Below are positions 48,556 through 58,493 of a stretch of DNA of 64,000 nt, one piece after another. Source of the DNA: Acetobacter lambici. GTDB taxonomy: Bacteria > Pseudomonadota > Alphaproteobacteria > Acetobacterales > Acetobacteraceae. Position numbers and translations under genes: made by a program. Numbering within the stretch: position 1 is the first letter of the stretch; each line of letters starts with the position of its first letter. The stretch lies in assembly GCF_011516885.1 (NCBI RefSeq), contig NZ_WOTD01000011.1, forward strand, positions 1 to 64,000, given 5' to 3'. Under the pieces are notes generated by a model. The model was not told the origin of the DNA, did not search any database, and saw only the letters and a list, made by a program, of their open reading frames with translations.

Positions 48556-49470
48556 GTGCCTGACCAGTCCCTGCCTGCGCGGGAGAGAGCAGTAATCCGG
48601 AGTTTCTCGCGCGAGGAAGTGGCGCTGGTCTGCATTACCGTTCTGTGGGGCGTTACGTTCCTGATCGTGCATACGGCCATGCGCTATACGGGGGCCATGT
48701 TTTTTGTGGGGGTGCGTTTTACCACGGCGGCCCTGCTTTCCATGCTGCTGTTCCGTCGGTTGTTGCTGGATCTGAGTATGCGGGAAGTGTGGGCGGGGGC
48801 CTGCGTGGGTGTGGCCATCTTTTTCGGCTATGCGCTGCAAACCTTGGGGCTGGGGAGTATTTCCAGCAGTCAGTCCGCCTTTATTACCGCCATGTATGTG
48901 CCTGTTGTGCCATTTTTGCAGTGGTTCTTTTTGCGCAGGCCACCGCACCTTATGGTCTGGCTGGGGGTGCTGTTTGCTTTTTCTGGTCTGGTGTTGCTGA
49001 CCGGCCCACAGGCCATAGCGCACCTGCACCTCCAGTTTGGTGAGGTCGTGACCCTGATCAGCGCCATAGCCATAGCCATGGAGGTTGTGCTGATCAGCCG
49101 CTTTGCCTCCCCCGCCATTAACAGCTTTCGGGTCGCGATTGTGCAGTTGTTTGTGGCCGGGTTACTGGCGTTTGCGGCCATGCCTGTGATGGGTGAACGT
49201 GTGCCTGCCTTTGCGTGGTGGTGGGTTGTGCCCGGTCTGGGCCTTGGGGCGATGAGTGCCGTTATTCAACTGGTCATGAACTGGGCGCAGAAAACGGTTT
49301 CTCCCACACGGGCCACGCTTATTTACGCGGGCGAGCCGGTGTGGGCCGGGCTTGTGGGCCGTCTGGCGGGGGATGTTCTGCCTGCGCGCGCACTGGTGGG
49401 TGGGGCGCTGGTTATTCTGGGTGTGCTGGCCAGCGAAGTCCGTCTGCCGCGCAAACAGGGGCGCGGCTAG
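48556..49470 (+). CDS. EamA/DMT-family transporter
   Basis: This 304-residue protein has about ten hydrophobic helices in two EamA repeats, with LVCITVLWGVTFLIVHTAMRY at the N-terminus and the second-repeat end YAGEPVWAGLVGRLAGDVLPAR. It starts at GTG 48556, with CAGGAG upstream. Such transporters export amino acids or metabolites; the substrate is unknown. It follows the two aminotransferase genes by 46 bases on the same strand. Confidence 0.9.
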   Translation: MPDQSLPARERAVIRSFSREEVALVCITVLWGVTFLIVHTAMRYTGAMFFVGVRFTTAALLSMLLFRRLLLDLSMREVWAGACVGVAIFFGYALQTLGLGSISSSQSAFITAMYVPVVPFLQWFFLRRPPHLMVWLGVLFAFSGLVLLTGPQAIAHLHLQFGEVVTLISAIAIAMEVVLISRFASPAINSFRVAIVQLFVAGLLAFAAMPVMGERVPAFAWWWVVPGLGLGAMSAVIQLVMNWAQKTVSPTRATLIYAGEPVWAGLVGRLAGDVLPARALVGGALVILGVLASEVRLPRKQGRG

Positions 49471-49572
49471 TCCCCCGGATTAGGCAACATGGCTTTGCTG
49501 CAAAAGATATTTTACGGCGTTAGGCGGAAGGTCTGCTGAATCTGGTGTTTAACCGGCAGGGGCATGGCGGTA

Positions 49573-50610
49573 TTATTCGTGCAGCACATTCAGCGTATAG
49601 CTGCGTGCGAGGGCTGTGGAATCCTCGCCATCAGCCATCATGCCGACAAGTTGGAGTTCATCGCAGTACTGCGCAATCTGCTCCCGCAGGCCACGGCCCA
49701 TAAGGGGGCGGATAACCGGCTCGTTACGCAGCATGTTGCGCGCACTTGTGGCAGGCAGGCCTGCGGCGTTGTCGGCTATCAGGGTTGCGGCGTCATCCCT
49801 GTGGGTATTGACCCAAAGTGCTGCATCACGCAGGGCCAGCACCAGTGCGGTGGCAGCCGTTGGGTCTTTTTCCTGCGCTGTATCCGCAACGCCCAGAATA
49901 AGGCTGGTGCGGGCAGCGTAATGCCCTGTATCGCTGCCTACCAGTTCGTATACAAGGTCAGGGTGGTTCTGGAGGAGGCTCCACGCATCGGGATCATGCG
50001 TGACCACGGCGTCTATTTTCTGGTCATGGAGAGCCTGTTCTATCTGCTGGATGGGCAGATCGACCCAGTTAATGTGGGTCAGCGCATCCATGCCTTTACG
50101 GCGCATCATAATACAGAAGAACAGTTTGTCCGCCGCATTCTGGTCGGGCACGGCCACGTTGCGGCCCATAAGCTGGTCCAGCCGCGTAATGCCGCTGCTG
50201 CGCCGCACCAGCAGGCGGCGGCTACCGGACTGCACCCCCATGACCAGATGGGCGGGCAGGCCCGCATGCAGGTGCTGGAGCCACGTCAGTGCGGGAGCTA
50301 CAGCGTAGGAGGTTTTCTGTTCCGTCAGCGCTGCAAGGGCTTCCTGCCCGTTATGGATGTTGGGCAGGGGATCCACATCCAGATTGTACTGGGCAAAAAA
50401 GTTCTTCTCCAGAGCCGCAGCCAGCACGGGGGACATGGCGGCCTCCGGCCAGCCGATCTTGAGCTTGCGATAAACACCATCGGGCTGTTTGCGGGGTGTG
50501 CGGGGGTGCCGCTGGCGTGTCAGGAGCACAACGCCACCCGCGGCAACGCAACCTCCGGCCCCCCAGAGCAGGGCGCGGCGCGAAAGGGGGGAAGATACAG
50601 GTGCGCTCAT
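49573..50610 (-). CDS. ABC substrate-binding protein (NMT1/SsuA-like), Tat signal
   Basis: This 345-residue protein starts SPLSRRALLWGAGGCVAAGG, a twin-arginine-like signal. The mature domain fits the NMT1/SsuA family: LKIGWPEAAMSPVLAAALEK, a GQEALAALTEQKTSYAVAP ligand loop, and LDQLMGRNVAVPDQNAADK. These proteins bind pyrimidine precursors, aliphatic sulfonates, nitrate or similar ligands. No permease or ATPase gene adjoins, so its transport partner must be elsewhere or it acts as a sensor. It is convergent with the EamA gene. Confidence 0.85.
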   Translation of the reverse strand: MSAPVSSPLSRRALLWGAGGCVAAGGVVLLTRQRHPRTPRKQPDGVYRKLKIGWPEAAMSPVLAAALEKNFFAQYNLDVDPLPNIHNGQEALAALTEQKTSYAVAPALTWLQHLHAGLPAHLVMGVQSGSRRLLVRRSSGITRLDQLMGRNVAVPDQNAADKLFFCIMMRRKGMDALTHINWVDLPIQQIEQALHDQKIDAVVTHDPDAWSLLQNHPDLVYELVGSDTGHYAARTSLILGVADTAQEKDPTAATALVLALRDAALWVNTHRDDAATLIADNAAGLPATSARNMLRNEPVIRPLMGRGLREQIAQYCDELQLVGMMADGEDSTALARSYTLNVLHE

Positions 50611-51044
50611 GCCCCTTTCTTACACCGTGTTGGAGGAGGTGTCCCGGTTAAGGGGGCGGAAAATGAAAAAAACCGTCTATTGGTGCTGCGGCCACAGGGG
50701 ATGTGCGAGGAGGTGGCTTGTTATTCCGGCTTTGTATGGCGGTGGTGTTCTGAATTTTTGGGGCGGTCCTGTTGCGCTATATGTCTGTGAGACATTTGCC
50801 TGTGTGTGGAAGAACAGGGCGCGTGCGGCGTTCTTTTGGTTCTGCCCGTCAGGGTGGTGATGCAGAGGGGCAGGGGAGGAGACATGTTCGATTTTGGCAG
50901 GAACGATGATTAATATTTTGTAATATAAAAAGGGTCTTGCACCCTCAAAGCGTTGTGGTTATACACCCACACAGCAGCACAGAGGGGCACGTCTTGCAAA
51001 AGATTGCGCCACAAAATGCTGCCAAGTGGTTGAAAAATAACTGT
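50611..51044. other. Gene-free stretch upstream of tRNA-Asn
   Basis: About 430 bases hold no supportable gene. The only open frames (for example 50489-50860 plus) look like chance. The 3' part turns AT-rich near 50910-50935 and precedes tRNA-Asn, so it probably contains that gene's promoter. Confidence 0.5.
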
Positions 51045-51120
51045 TCCCGAATAGCTCAGTTGGTAGAGCAAGCGACTGTTAATCGCTGGGTCGTAGGTTC
51101 GAGTCCTACTTCGGGAGCCA
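51045..51120 (+). tRNA. tRNA-Asn (GTT)
   Basis: The 76-nt sequence has acceptor TCCCGAA/TTCGGGA, U8-A9, D arm GCTCAGTTGGTAGAGC, anticodon loop CTGTTAA with anticodon GTT, TΨC arm GGTTCGAGTCC, discriminator G and an encoded CCA. Confidence 0.97.
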
Positions 51121-51254
51121 CACTTTCCCCCCCCTAAAAATTGTTCTGCCCTTATGAACAGGCTGCAAGTTTTTGCGCCTGTTTTTGTGTGTCTGTCTGC
51201 CGCCCGTGTGGCATGGCCAGCACGGGCGGCGCAGGTTGGGGTGCGTCCGTTGTA

Positions 51255-51605
51255 TCAGCGCTGGGCGGCTATGCCGGTCAGTTCCACTTTCCACGACGGG
51301 TCGGCAAGTCGGGCTTCTACTGTTGCGCGGGCGGGTTTGTTGCTCTGGTCCAGCCATGCGTCCCATGCGCGGTTCATGCCTGCCATATCGTTCATGTCAG
51401 CCAGAAAAATCTGAACTGAAATCAGGCGGCTTTTATCTGTGCCTGCTTTGGCCAGAATGGCATCAACCTGGCGCAGAATATCAGCCATCTGCCCTTGTGC
51501 ATCCAGTGTGGCGTCATCGGCAATCTGGCCTGCCAGATAAACAAGTCCGTTGTGAATGACCGCGCCACACAGACGTTCTTCAGGCTCAAGGCGGGTTATG
51601 CTCAT
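51255..51605 (-). CDS. RidA-family protein (enamine/imine deaminase)
   Basis: This 116-residue protein has the RidA fold: EERLCGAVIHNGLVYLAGQIA, DILRQVDAILAKAGTDKSRL and the conserved Arg in KPARATVEARLADPSWKVEL. Most RidA proteins hydrolyse reactive 2-aminoacrylate-type enamines made by PLP enzymes. The ATG at 51605 has GGAG at the right distance, so it is preferred over the upstream ATG at 51617. It lies between panC and tRNA-Asn. Confidence 0.92.
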   Translation of the reverse strand: MSITRLEPEERLCGAVIHNGLVYLAGQIADDATLDAQGQMADILRQVDAILAKAGTDKSRLISVQIFLADMNDMAGMNRAWDAWLDQSNKPARATVEARLADPSWKVELTGIAAQR

Positions 51606-51645
51606 TGTGGTCTCCATTGTGTAAAAGACTTATGTACAAATATGT

Positions 51646-52485
51646 TTACGCAACTGCCATGTTGTCTATCAGGCGGATGTCGCCCAGACTGGCGGCCACA
51701 AACAGGCGCGTGCCGGGTTCCGGCTTTGTGGCTTCAAGCAATGTATCACCTGTGCGCAGGTCCAGATAATGCACGTTAAAACCATGGTTTTTCAGGTTTT
51801 CGTGGCAGGTGTTTAGGCAGGTGTTCACTGGCTTGCCGGACTGAAGATCTGCAATGCAGGTCTTCAGGGCTGCTGGCAGATAAGGGGCCTGCTGGCGTTG
51901 TTGGGGTGTGAGCCTGCGATTGCGCGAGGACAGGGCTAGTCCGTCGGCCTCCCGCACCGTGGGGACGGGCTGAATACGCACAGGCAGGTCAAGGTCCTGC
52001 ACAAGGCGGCGGATCAGGCAGAGCTGCTGGTAATCTTTTTCACCAAAGGCGGCAATGTCGGCCCCGGTCTGGAGGAGCAGCTTGGTCACAACGGTGGCCA
52101 CGCCATCAAAATGTCCGGGCCGGTCCGCGCCGCAGAGCATGCCATCCAGCCCGCTCACCATTATGCGTGTTGCAAAGCCTTGGGGGTACATCTCTGCTGC
52201 ATCGGGGGCGTAGAGCACGTCCACCTTGCCGGTGCCGTCCAGTAGGGCGGCATCCGCTTCCAGCCCGCGTGGGTAGAGTTCAAAATCAGTTGCGTTGTTG
52301 AACTGGATCGGATTGACAAAAATACTCACAATCCGGCGCGTGGCCTGCCCATCCAATGCGTTAACAAGGGCCAGATGCCCGTTATGGAGCGAACCCATGG
52401 TGGGCACGGCCCCTATGGTTTCGCCCGCGTTGCGCCATTGGGCTACCAGCGTGGCCAGTTCGGTTCTGGATCTGATAATCCGCAT
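51646..52485 (-). CDS. panC: Pantothenate synthetase
   Basis: This 279-residue enzyme joins pantoate and beta-alanine, using ATP. Motifs: VPTMGSLHNGHLALV (the HIGH-type sequence), SIFVNPIQFNNATDF, DVLYAPDAAEMYPQGF and ALSSRNRRLTPQQ. I start at ATG 52485, the point where conserved sequence begins. The RidA gene follows 40 bases downstream on the same strand. The intervening region to dnaE (52486-52731) has no gene I can support. Confidence 0.97.
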   Translation of the reverse strand: MRIIRSRTELATLVAQWRNAGETIGAVPTMGSLHNGHLALVNALDGQATRRIVSIFVNPIQFNNATDFELYPRGLEADAALLDGTGKVDVLYAPDAAEMYPQGFATRIMVSGLDGMLCGADRPGHFDGVATVVTKLLLQTGADIAAFGEKDYQQLCLIRRLVQDLDLPVRIQPVPTVREADGLALSSRNRRLTPQQRQQAPYLPAALKTCIADLQSGKPVNTCLNTCHENLKNHGFNVHYLDLRTGDTLLEATKPEPGTRLFVAASLGDIRLIDNMAVA

Positions 52486-52731
52486 AAAAAATCCTGAAAA
52501 GCAGATGAACCCCCGTAAGGGGAGCGCCCCAAAGGGGGAGAGACCCATAGTCTAGTGCCGATTGGCGTGGGGTTCTAGCCGGGGTTGGCTGTCTTGTGCT
52601 TTGGGCTGTGCGGGCAAAGGAGCCATGGCAGTGTCATGCGGAGAAGGGCTCTGCCCATAGGGGCTGTGCAGGCAGGATTAAAATGCTGACAATCCGGTGG
52701 AGGGGGGGCGGGCCTGTGCTATAGGGGGCGT

Positions 52732-55700
52732 ATGTCCTACGCTGATTTTGTCCATCTTCGTGTGCACTCTGCTTACTCGCTTAGTCAGGGTGCAATCCGG
52801 GTGCCGGAAATTGCTTCTCTGGCGCAGGAAATGCGTATGCCTGCCGTGGCTATTGCCGATTCGGGCAATCTGTTCGGGGCGCTGGAATTTTCGCAATACT
52901 GCACAAAAAGCGGCATTCAGCCCATTATTGGTGGGCAGATCGGCCTGCCTGCCCGTAACGACAAGCCGGGTGCTCCGGCGGAGCCTGTCGTGTTGCTGGC
53001 GCAAAACGAAGTGGGGCTGGCCAACCTCCAGTTTCTCTCCTCCGAAGGGTTCAAAACATCCGACCCATCCGACCCGTTTGTGGGGATGGACGTTTTGTGC
53101 GAACGCGCCGAAGGGCTGATGCTGCTGACTGGCGGCACACGCGGCCCGTTGTTCCAGATGCTGGCCGAAGGGCAGAAGGACGAGGCCACACGTTGGCTGA
53201 GCCAATTGCACGAAGCGTTTGGTGACAGGCTGGTTGTGGAACTGCACCGCCATAATCTGGCGATTGAAAGAGCGGTGGAGCCGGGTGTAATCGGCCTTGC
53301 CAGCCAGTTTGGCCTACCCCTTGTGGCAACCAATGAGTGCTTTTTCCCCAAGCCCGAAATGTACGAGGCGCATGATGCGCTGGTGTGTATTGCCCAAGGC
53401 CGCACCATGGCGGAAAAAGACCGCTTTCGCGTAACGCCTGAACACTGGTTCAAGCCCCCGCAGATGATGCGCGCCCTGTTCGCGGACCTGCCCGATGCGT
53501 GTGACAACACGCTCGAAATTGCCCGCCGCTGCGCCATAAAGGTGGAAACACGCAAACCTCTGTTGCCCGTGTGCCCCAAGGTGCGCGAGGGCGCGACCGA
53601 GGACCAGACCCTGCGCGCCATGGCATGGGAAGGGCTGGAACGCCGCATGGCCACCATGACGCTGGATGAGGCGTTGCAGACCCGCTACCGCGAGCGGTTG
53701 ACGTTCGAGCTGGATATTATCTCCAAAATGGGGTTCCCCGGCTACTTTATGATCGTGGCGGACTTTATTCAGTGGGCCAAGGCGCATGGCATTCCCGTGG
53801 GGCCGGGGCGTGGGTCGGGCGCTGGCTCGCTGGCCGCATGGGCGCTCACCATTACGGATATTGATCCTATCCCCTTTAACCTGCTGTTCGAACGGTTCCT
53901 CAACCCCGAACGTGTGTCCATGCCTGACTTTGATATCGACTTCTGTCAGGACCGGCGCGATGAGGTTATTGCCTATGTGCGGCGCGAATACGGGGCTGAC
54001 CGCGTAGCCCAGATTATTACCTTTGGTAAGTTGCAGGCCCGCGCGGCCGTGCGGGACGTAGGGCGTGTGCTGGGCCTGCCTTACGGCATGGTCAACCGTG
54101 TGGCCGAGCTTATACCCAACAACCCCGCAAAGCCCGTTACACTCAAGGAGGCCATAGCGGGCGAGCCCAAATTGCAGGAAATGCGCGATAACGACGAGGC
54201 TTTGCGCAGACTGCTCGAAATTGCCCAGCAGTTGGAAGGCCTGTTCCGCCACGCCAGCACCCATGCCGCAGGTGTTGTGATCGGGGACCGTCCGCTGGTG
54301 GAACTGGTGCCGCTGTACCGAGACCCCAAGAGCGATACGCTGGTCACCCAGTATAACATGAAGTTTGTTGAGCAGGCCGGTCTGGTCAAGTTCGACTTTC
54401 TGGGCCTGACAACACTAACTATTCTCAAACGCGGTGTGGATTTTATCCACCGTATGGGCAAGGAGGTGGATCTGGCCTCCATCCCCCTGAACGATACGCG
54501 GACATACGACATGCTCAGCCGGGGGGATACGGCAGGCGTGTTCCAGTTTGAAGGCGCGGGCATGCGCGACGTGCTCAAACAGATGCGCCCCACCCGGCTG
54601 GAAGACCTGATTGCCGCCGTGGCCCTGTACCGCCCCGGCCCCATGGCCAACATTCCCGATTACTGCCGCCGGAAACATGGGGAGGCCTGGGAACCCCCGC
54701 ACGAGGAAATCCGTGAAATTCTTGAAGAGACCTACGGCATTATGGTCTATCAGGAACAGGTCATGCAGATTGCCCAGAAAATGGCGGGCTACAGCCTTGG
54801 CGGGGCCGATCTGCTCCGCCGCGCCATGGGTAAAAAAATCCGCTCGGAAATGGACCACCAGCGCGAGATTTTTACAAAAGGGGCCACCGGTCGCGGCATT
54901 GACCACGACAAGGCGGTAGAGGTGTTCGACCTCATGGCCAAGTTTGCGGATTACGGGTTTAACAAATCCCACGCCGCAGCTTACGCCCTGGTCTCCTACC
55001 AGACCGCGTGGATGAAGGCGAACCATCCTGTGGCTTTCCTTGCTGCGTGTATGTCGCTTGCGCGTGAGCGGACGGAAAAGCTGGCAGCCCTGCGGCAGGA
55101 GGCCGAGCGCATGGGCATTAGCGTGCTGCCGCCAGACATCAACCGATCGGAGGCCGACTTTGCCGTGGAAGTTCTGCCGAATGGGGAATACGCTATTCGC
55201 TACGCACTGGCGGCAGTTAAAAAAGTTGGTTTTGGAGCCATGGAGGTTCTGGTCGCAACAAGGGGGGATAAACCCTTTGCCGATCTGGCCGATTTTGCAA
55301 CGCGCATAGACCCCAAGCACATCAACCGCATGCAAATGGAAAATCTGGCCAAGGCCGGGGCATTTGAATGTCTGGATAAAAACCGCGCCCGTGTCTTCCA
55401 TTCCGCCGACGCACTGTTGCGCCGTGCCCATAGTCAGGCGCAGGAGGCTGCGTCCGGGCAGATTGGCCTGTTCGGTGGTGGGGGAGAGAAAGAACCCTTG
55501 CGACTGGCCGAGGGACCGGACTGGCCAGAGTTTGAAAAACTGGCGATGGAGGCAGAAGCTATTGGCTTCCATATGACTGCTCACCCGCTGGATTCCTACG
55601 GCTCCGTGTTGCGCAGGTTGGGGGTTATCAAGTCCTCCCAACTGCTGTCGGCGGCGGAAGCGGGGGTGGGCCGTGTTAAAATTGCAGGGTGTGTTGTGGA

Positions 55701-56151
55701 CCGTAAGGAGCGCCCGACCCGAACAGGCAACAAAATGGCTTGGGTGCGCCTGTCCGATGCCACAGGTGGGTGCGAGGTCACGGTGTTTTCCGAAGTGCTG
55801 ACTCGTGTGCGGGAAAGTCTGGTGGCCGGGCGCGCCGTGCTGGTTACGGCAGAACTCAAGCTGGAGGGCGAGGCCATGCGCATTACCGCGTCCGACATTG
55901 TGGAGTTGGAGCAGGCCGCCGCACAGGGCCAGAGCGAAATGCGGATATGGCTGGAAAAGGAAGATGCCCTGCCAGCCCTGCAAACCGTGTTGAGCGAACA
56001 AAAAGGTGGTGCAGGCCGTATTGTATTGCTCCCCGGCGTGGCCGAAAGCTGCGATGTGGAAATCCGGCTGCGCGGGGGCTACAAGGTTACTCCGCTACTG
56101 GGGCAGAAGCTGCGTACACTGGCGGGTATCTCTCGCGTGGAGCAGGTCTGA
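52732..56151 (+). CDS. dnaE: DNA polymerase III alpha subunit
   Basis: This 1139-residue protein is the replicative polymerase. The N-terminal PHP domain (FVHLRVHSAYSLSQGAIRV) is followed by the polymerase core with GPGRGSGAGSLAAW and the catalytic aspartates in MPDFDIDFCQDRRDEV, a fingers region (RHASTHAAGVVIG, YRPGPMANIPDYCRRKHG), a helix-hairpin-helix and an OB-fold domain (KIAGCVVDRKERPTRTGNK). It extends DNA as part of the replisome. It is the single dnaE of the window and is followed after three bases by pabB. Confidence 0.97.
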   Translation: MSYADFVHLRVHSAYSLSQGAIRVPEIASLAQEMRMPAVAIADSGNLFGALEFSQYCTKSGIQPIIGGQIGLPARNDKPGAPAEPVVLLAQNEVGLANLQFLSSEGFKTSDPSDPFVGMDVLCERAEGLMLLTGGTRGPLFQMLAEGQKDEATRWLSQLHEAFGDRLVVELHRHNLAIERAVEPGVIGLASQFGLPLVATNECFFPKPEMYEAHDALVCIAQGRTMAEKDRFRVTPEHWFKPPQMMRALFADLPDACDNTLEIARRCAIKVETRKPLLPVCPKVREGATEDQTLRAMAWEGLERRMATMTLDEALQTRYRERLTFELDIISKMGFPGYFMIVADFIQWAKAHGIPVGPGRGSGAGSLAAWALTITDIDPIPFNLLFERFLNPERVSMPDFDIDFCQDRRDEVIAYVRREYGADRVAQIITFGKLQARAAVRDVGRVLGLPYGMVNRVAELIPNNPAKPVTLKEAIAGEPKLQEMRDNDEALRRLLEIAQQLEGLFRHASTHAAGVVIGDRPLVELVPLYRDPKSDTLVTQYNMKFVEQAGLVKFDFLGLTTLTILKRGVDFIHRMGKEVDLASIPLNDTRTYDMLSRGDTAGVFQFEGAGMRDVLKQMRPTRLEDLIAAVALYRPGPMANIPDYCRRKHGEAWEPPHEEIREILEETYGIMVYQEQVMQIAQKMAGYSLGGADLLRRAMGKKIRSEMDHQREIFTKGATGRGIDHDKAVEVFDLMAKFADYGFNKSHAAAYALVSYQTAWMKANHPVAFLAACMSLARERTEKLAALRQEAERMGISVLPPDINRSEADFAVEVLPNGEYAIRYALAAVKKVGFGAMEVLVATRGDKPFADLADFATRIDPKHINRMQMENLAKAGAFECLDKNRARVFHSADALLRRAHSQAQEAASGQIGLFGGGGEKEPLRLAEGPDWPEFEKLAMEAEAIGFHMTAHPLDSYGSVLRRLGVIKSSQLLSAAEAGVGRVKIAGCVVDRKERPTRTGNKMAWVRLSDATGGCEVTVFSEVLTRVRESLVAGRAVLVTAELKLEGEAMRITASDIVELEQAAAQGQSEMRIWLEKEDALPALQTVLSEQKGGAGRIVLLPGVAESCDVEIRLRGGYKVTPLLGQKLRTLAGISRVEQV

Positions 56152-56154
56152 CCC

Positions 56155-57531
56155 GTGGCATGGGTGCGTGCACTGCCATGGCGGGAGCCTGATACGGTTC
56201 TGGCTATGTGGGGGAGCGCGCCATGGTGCGTTCTGCTCGATAGTGGTGGTGCGCTCGATGGGCGTAACCGTTGGCAGATATTCTGCCATAACCCACGGCA
56301 TACCCTGCTTGTTTTTGCAAACAGGGTTGAGCTGGATGGCGTGCCGCAGGCTTTTGGCGCGCCTGAGCAGATACTGGATAGTCTTCGTAAAATTCAACAG
56401 GATTACCAAGGGGATGCCCCAGAGGGTGATCTGCCGTTTTGCGGGGGCTGGGTAGGTTTTGCCAGCTATACGTTTGGCATGGCGTTGCAGGGTATTCCCT
56501 CCCGCCAGACAGGTGCTGACGAACCTGTGTTTGCCGCCGCTTTTTATGATCATGCCTATGTGTGGGACCGGACAACCCGGCGTGCGGCCCTTACCGGTCT
56601 GGAACGCGGTGCGCTGGCCCCACAAACCTGTGACAGGGCCGAGGCCCGGTGGCACGCCCTGCCCGAACAGGGCGTGCCGCTCCCGCCCGTGCAGCCCCTG
56701 CCTTTACGGGCCAGCCAGATGCGGGCCGCTTATTGTCAGGCTGTGAGTGCTGCGCAAAATTATATAGCGCAGGGGGATATTTTTCAGGTCAACATGACCT
56801 GCCAGCATGTGGCTGACCTGCCCGCTAGCGTTTGTACGCCCGGCCTGTATCGCAGGTTGCGGCGGGCTGCCCCAGCACCCTTTGGGGCTTATTTGTCCTG
56901 CGGGGAGGGGTTTTCCATTCTTTCCTGCTCACCAGAGCGTTTTTTGCAGGTCGATTGCAACGGGCACATTGCCACCCGCCCCATAAAAGGCACAGCCCCG
57001 CGTGGGCAGACAGAGGCCGAGGACCAGCATCTGGCCCAAAATCTTGCGCGTGATGACAAGGAACGCGCCGAAAACCTGATGATAGTAGACCTGATGCGCA
57101 ACGATATCGGGCGCGTGGCCCGTATTGGCAGTGTGAGTGTGCCCGAATTATGGGCGGTGGAACGGTTTGCGCATGTGCATCACCTTGTCTCGGAAGTGCG
57201 AGGGCACCTGCGGCAGGAGCACGACGTGTTTGACCTGCTGGCGGCCACCCTGCCGCCCGGCTCTGTAACAGGTGCGCCCAAACACAGGGCCATGGAAATT
57301 ATTGACGAACTCGAAGCCACCCCCCGGGGGGCCTATTGTGGCACGCTTTTCTGTATTGGTGTGGACGGACGAATGGACAGTTCAGTCATTATCCGCAGCT
57401 TTGTGGCCCATGCGGGGCAACTGCGCATGGGCACGGGGGGAGGAATTACCATGCTGTCCGACCCGCAAAAGGAATATGAGGAAATGCGGCTTAAACTGGC
57501 ACCCTTTGCCGCCTTTGCGGAGGGAGTATGA
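56155..57531 (+). CDS. pabB: Aminodeoxychorismate synthase component I
   Basis: This 458-residue protein is a chorismate-binding enzyme. The Lys in RPIKGTAPRGQTEAEDQ marks aminodeoxychorismate synthase (PabB); anthranilate synthase has a different residue there. NDIGRVARIGSV, SVTGAPKHRAMEIIDELE and the C-terminal GGGITMLSDPQKEYEEM follow. It converts chorismate and glutamine-derived ammonia to 4-amino-4-deoxychorismate for folate. It starts at GTG 56155, three bases after dnaE. pabC overlaps its stop. pabA is not nearby. Confidence 0.93.
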   Translation: MAWVRALPWREPDTVLAMWGSAPWCVLLDSGGALDGRNRWQIFCHNPRHTLLVFANRVELDGVPQAFGAPEQILDSLRKIQQDYQGDAPEGDLPFCGGWVGFASYTFGMALQGIPSRQTGADEPVFAAAFYDHAYVWDRTTRRAALTGLERGALAPQTCDRAEARWHALPEQGVPLPPVQPLPLRASQMRAAYCQAVSAAQNYIAQGDIFQVNMTCQHVADLPASVCTPGLYRRLRRAAPAPFGAYLSCGEGFSILSCSPERFLQVDCNGHIATRPIKGTAPRGQTEAEDQHLAQNLARDDKERAENLMIVDLMRNDIGRVARIGSVSVPELWAVERFAHVHHLVSEVRGHLRQEHDVFDLLAATLPPGSVTGAPKHRAMEIIDELEATPRGAYCGTLFCIGVDGRMDSSVIIRSFVAHAGQLRMGTGGGITMLSDPQKEYEEMRLKLAPFAAFAEGV

Positions 57532-58325
57532 TGTTTGTCTGGCTCAATGGCCGCCTTTGCACGCAGGCCGAAGCCCGCATAAGCCCCGCCGACAGAGGGT
57601 TTACGCTGGGCGATGGTGTGTTCGAGACCATGCGTGTTGTAGGGGGGCGGGTTTTGCATCTGCCCCTGCATATGGCGCGGCTGGCAGCAGGGGGGAATGT
57701 TCTGGGCATGGCCGTGCCTGCGGCTGAAGAGGTACAGGCTGCGGCTGCGATGTTGCTGAAGGCCTGCGGGTTGGATAACGCCGTGCTGCGGCTGAGTGTG
57801 GCGCGCGGGGAAGGTCCGCGGGGGCTGCTCCCCCCCGAACATGCACACCCGACCGTGCTGCTGACGGCGGTGCCGGGTGTTTTTTCCGTCTCGTCCATAC
57901 AGGTCATTACCAGCCGCCTGATCCGGCGGGATGAGGCATCGCCTCTGTCTTATATTAAAAGCCTGAACTACCTGCCCGGTATTCTGGCCCGGCAGGAGGC
58001 CGCACGGCTGGGTGCGCAGGATGCGCTTTTGCTCAACACGCACGGAAGGGTGGCGGAAAGCACAATCAGCAACCTGCTTGTGGCAACGCCAGCGGGGCTG
58101 GTCACGCCCTATGTGGCCGAAGGTGCGCTGGCGGGAATTGCCCGCCAGATTCTGCTGGAGCGGAATCTGGTGCGCGAGGGAGTGCTTACCCCGTCCGATC
58201 TAAGGTGTGCGGGGGGGATGTGGTTGGTCAATTCCCTCTCGCTCCGGGTGGTGCGCGCGCTGGATGGGCAGGACCTGCGGGTGGATGATGCCCTGAGCAC
58301 GCAACTGGAGCACTGCCTGCGGTAG
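57528..58325 (+). CDS. pabC: Aminodeoxychorismate lyase (class IV aminotransferase fold)
   Basis: This 265-residue PLP enzyme has the class IV signature: ISPADRGFTLGDGVFETMRV, the Lys in SYIKSLNYLPGILARQEA, and ALLLNTHGRVAESTISNLLV. It converts aminodeoxychorismate to p-aminobenzoate and pyruvate. The ATGATG overlap with pabB, and GGGAG nearby, give two possible starts three bases apart. Its partnership with pabB makes PabC the best call over branched-chain or D-amino acid aminotransferase. Confidence 0.9.
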   Translation: MMFVWLNGRLCTQAEARISPADRGFTLGDGVFETMRVVGGRVLHLPLHMARLAAGGNVLGMAVPAAEEVQAAAAMLLKACGLDNAVLRLSVARGEGPRGLLPPEHAHPTVLLTAVPGVFSVSSIQVITSRLIRRDEASPLSYIKSLNYLPGILARQEAARLGAQDALLLNTHGRVAESTISNLLVATPAGLVTPYVAEGALAGIARQILLERNLVREGVLTPSDLRCAGGMWLVNSLSLRVVRALDGQDLRVDDALSTQLEHCLR

Positions 58326-58493
58326 AATGTATAAGCCGGGTTTGATTTATGTCCTTTTCGTCTGGAGGGCAGACATGCGACGATAAGGGCTTGTGCAGAC
58401 CCGGCGGAATGCTCAATCGTTCGCCCGTCCTTTTCAGGCCGGAATGATATGCATCGGAACAGCCGGCCTGTGGTATTCTGATGAGGTGACACC

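Noticed and set aside
54415-56001. Minus-strand frame of 528 codons antisense to dnaE
   Set aside because: Shadow frame; the dnaE motifs on the plus strand are unambiguous.
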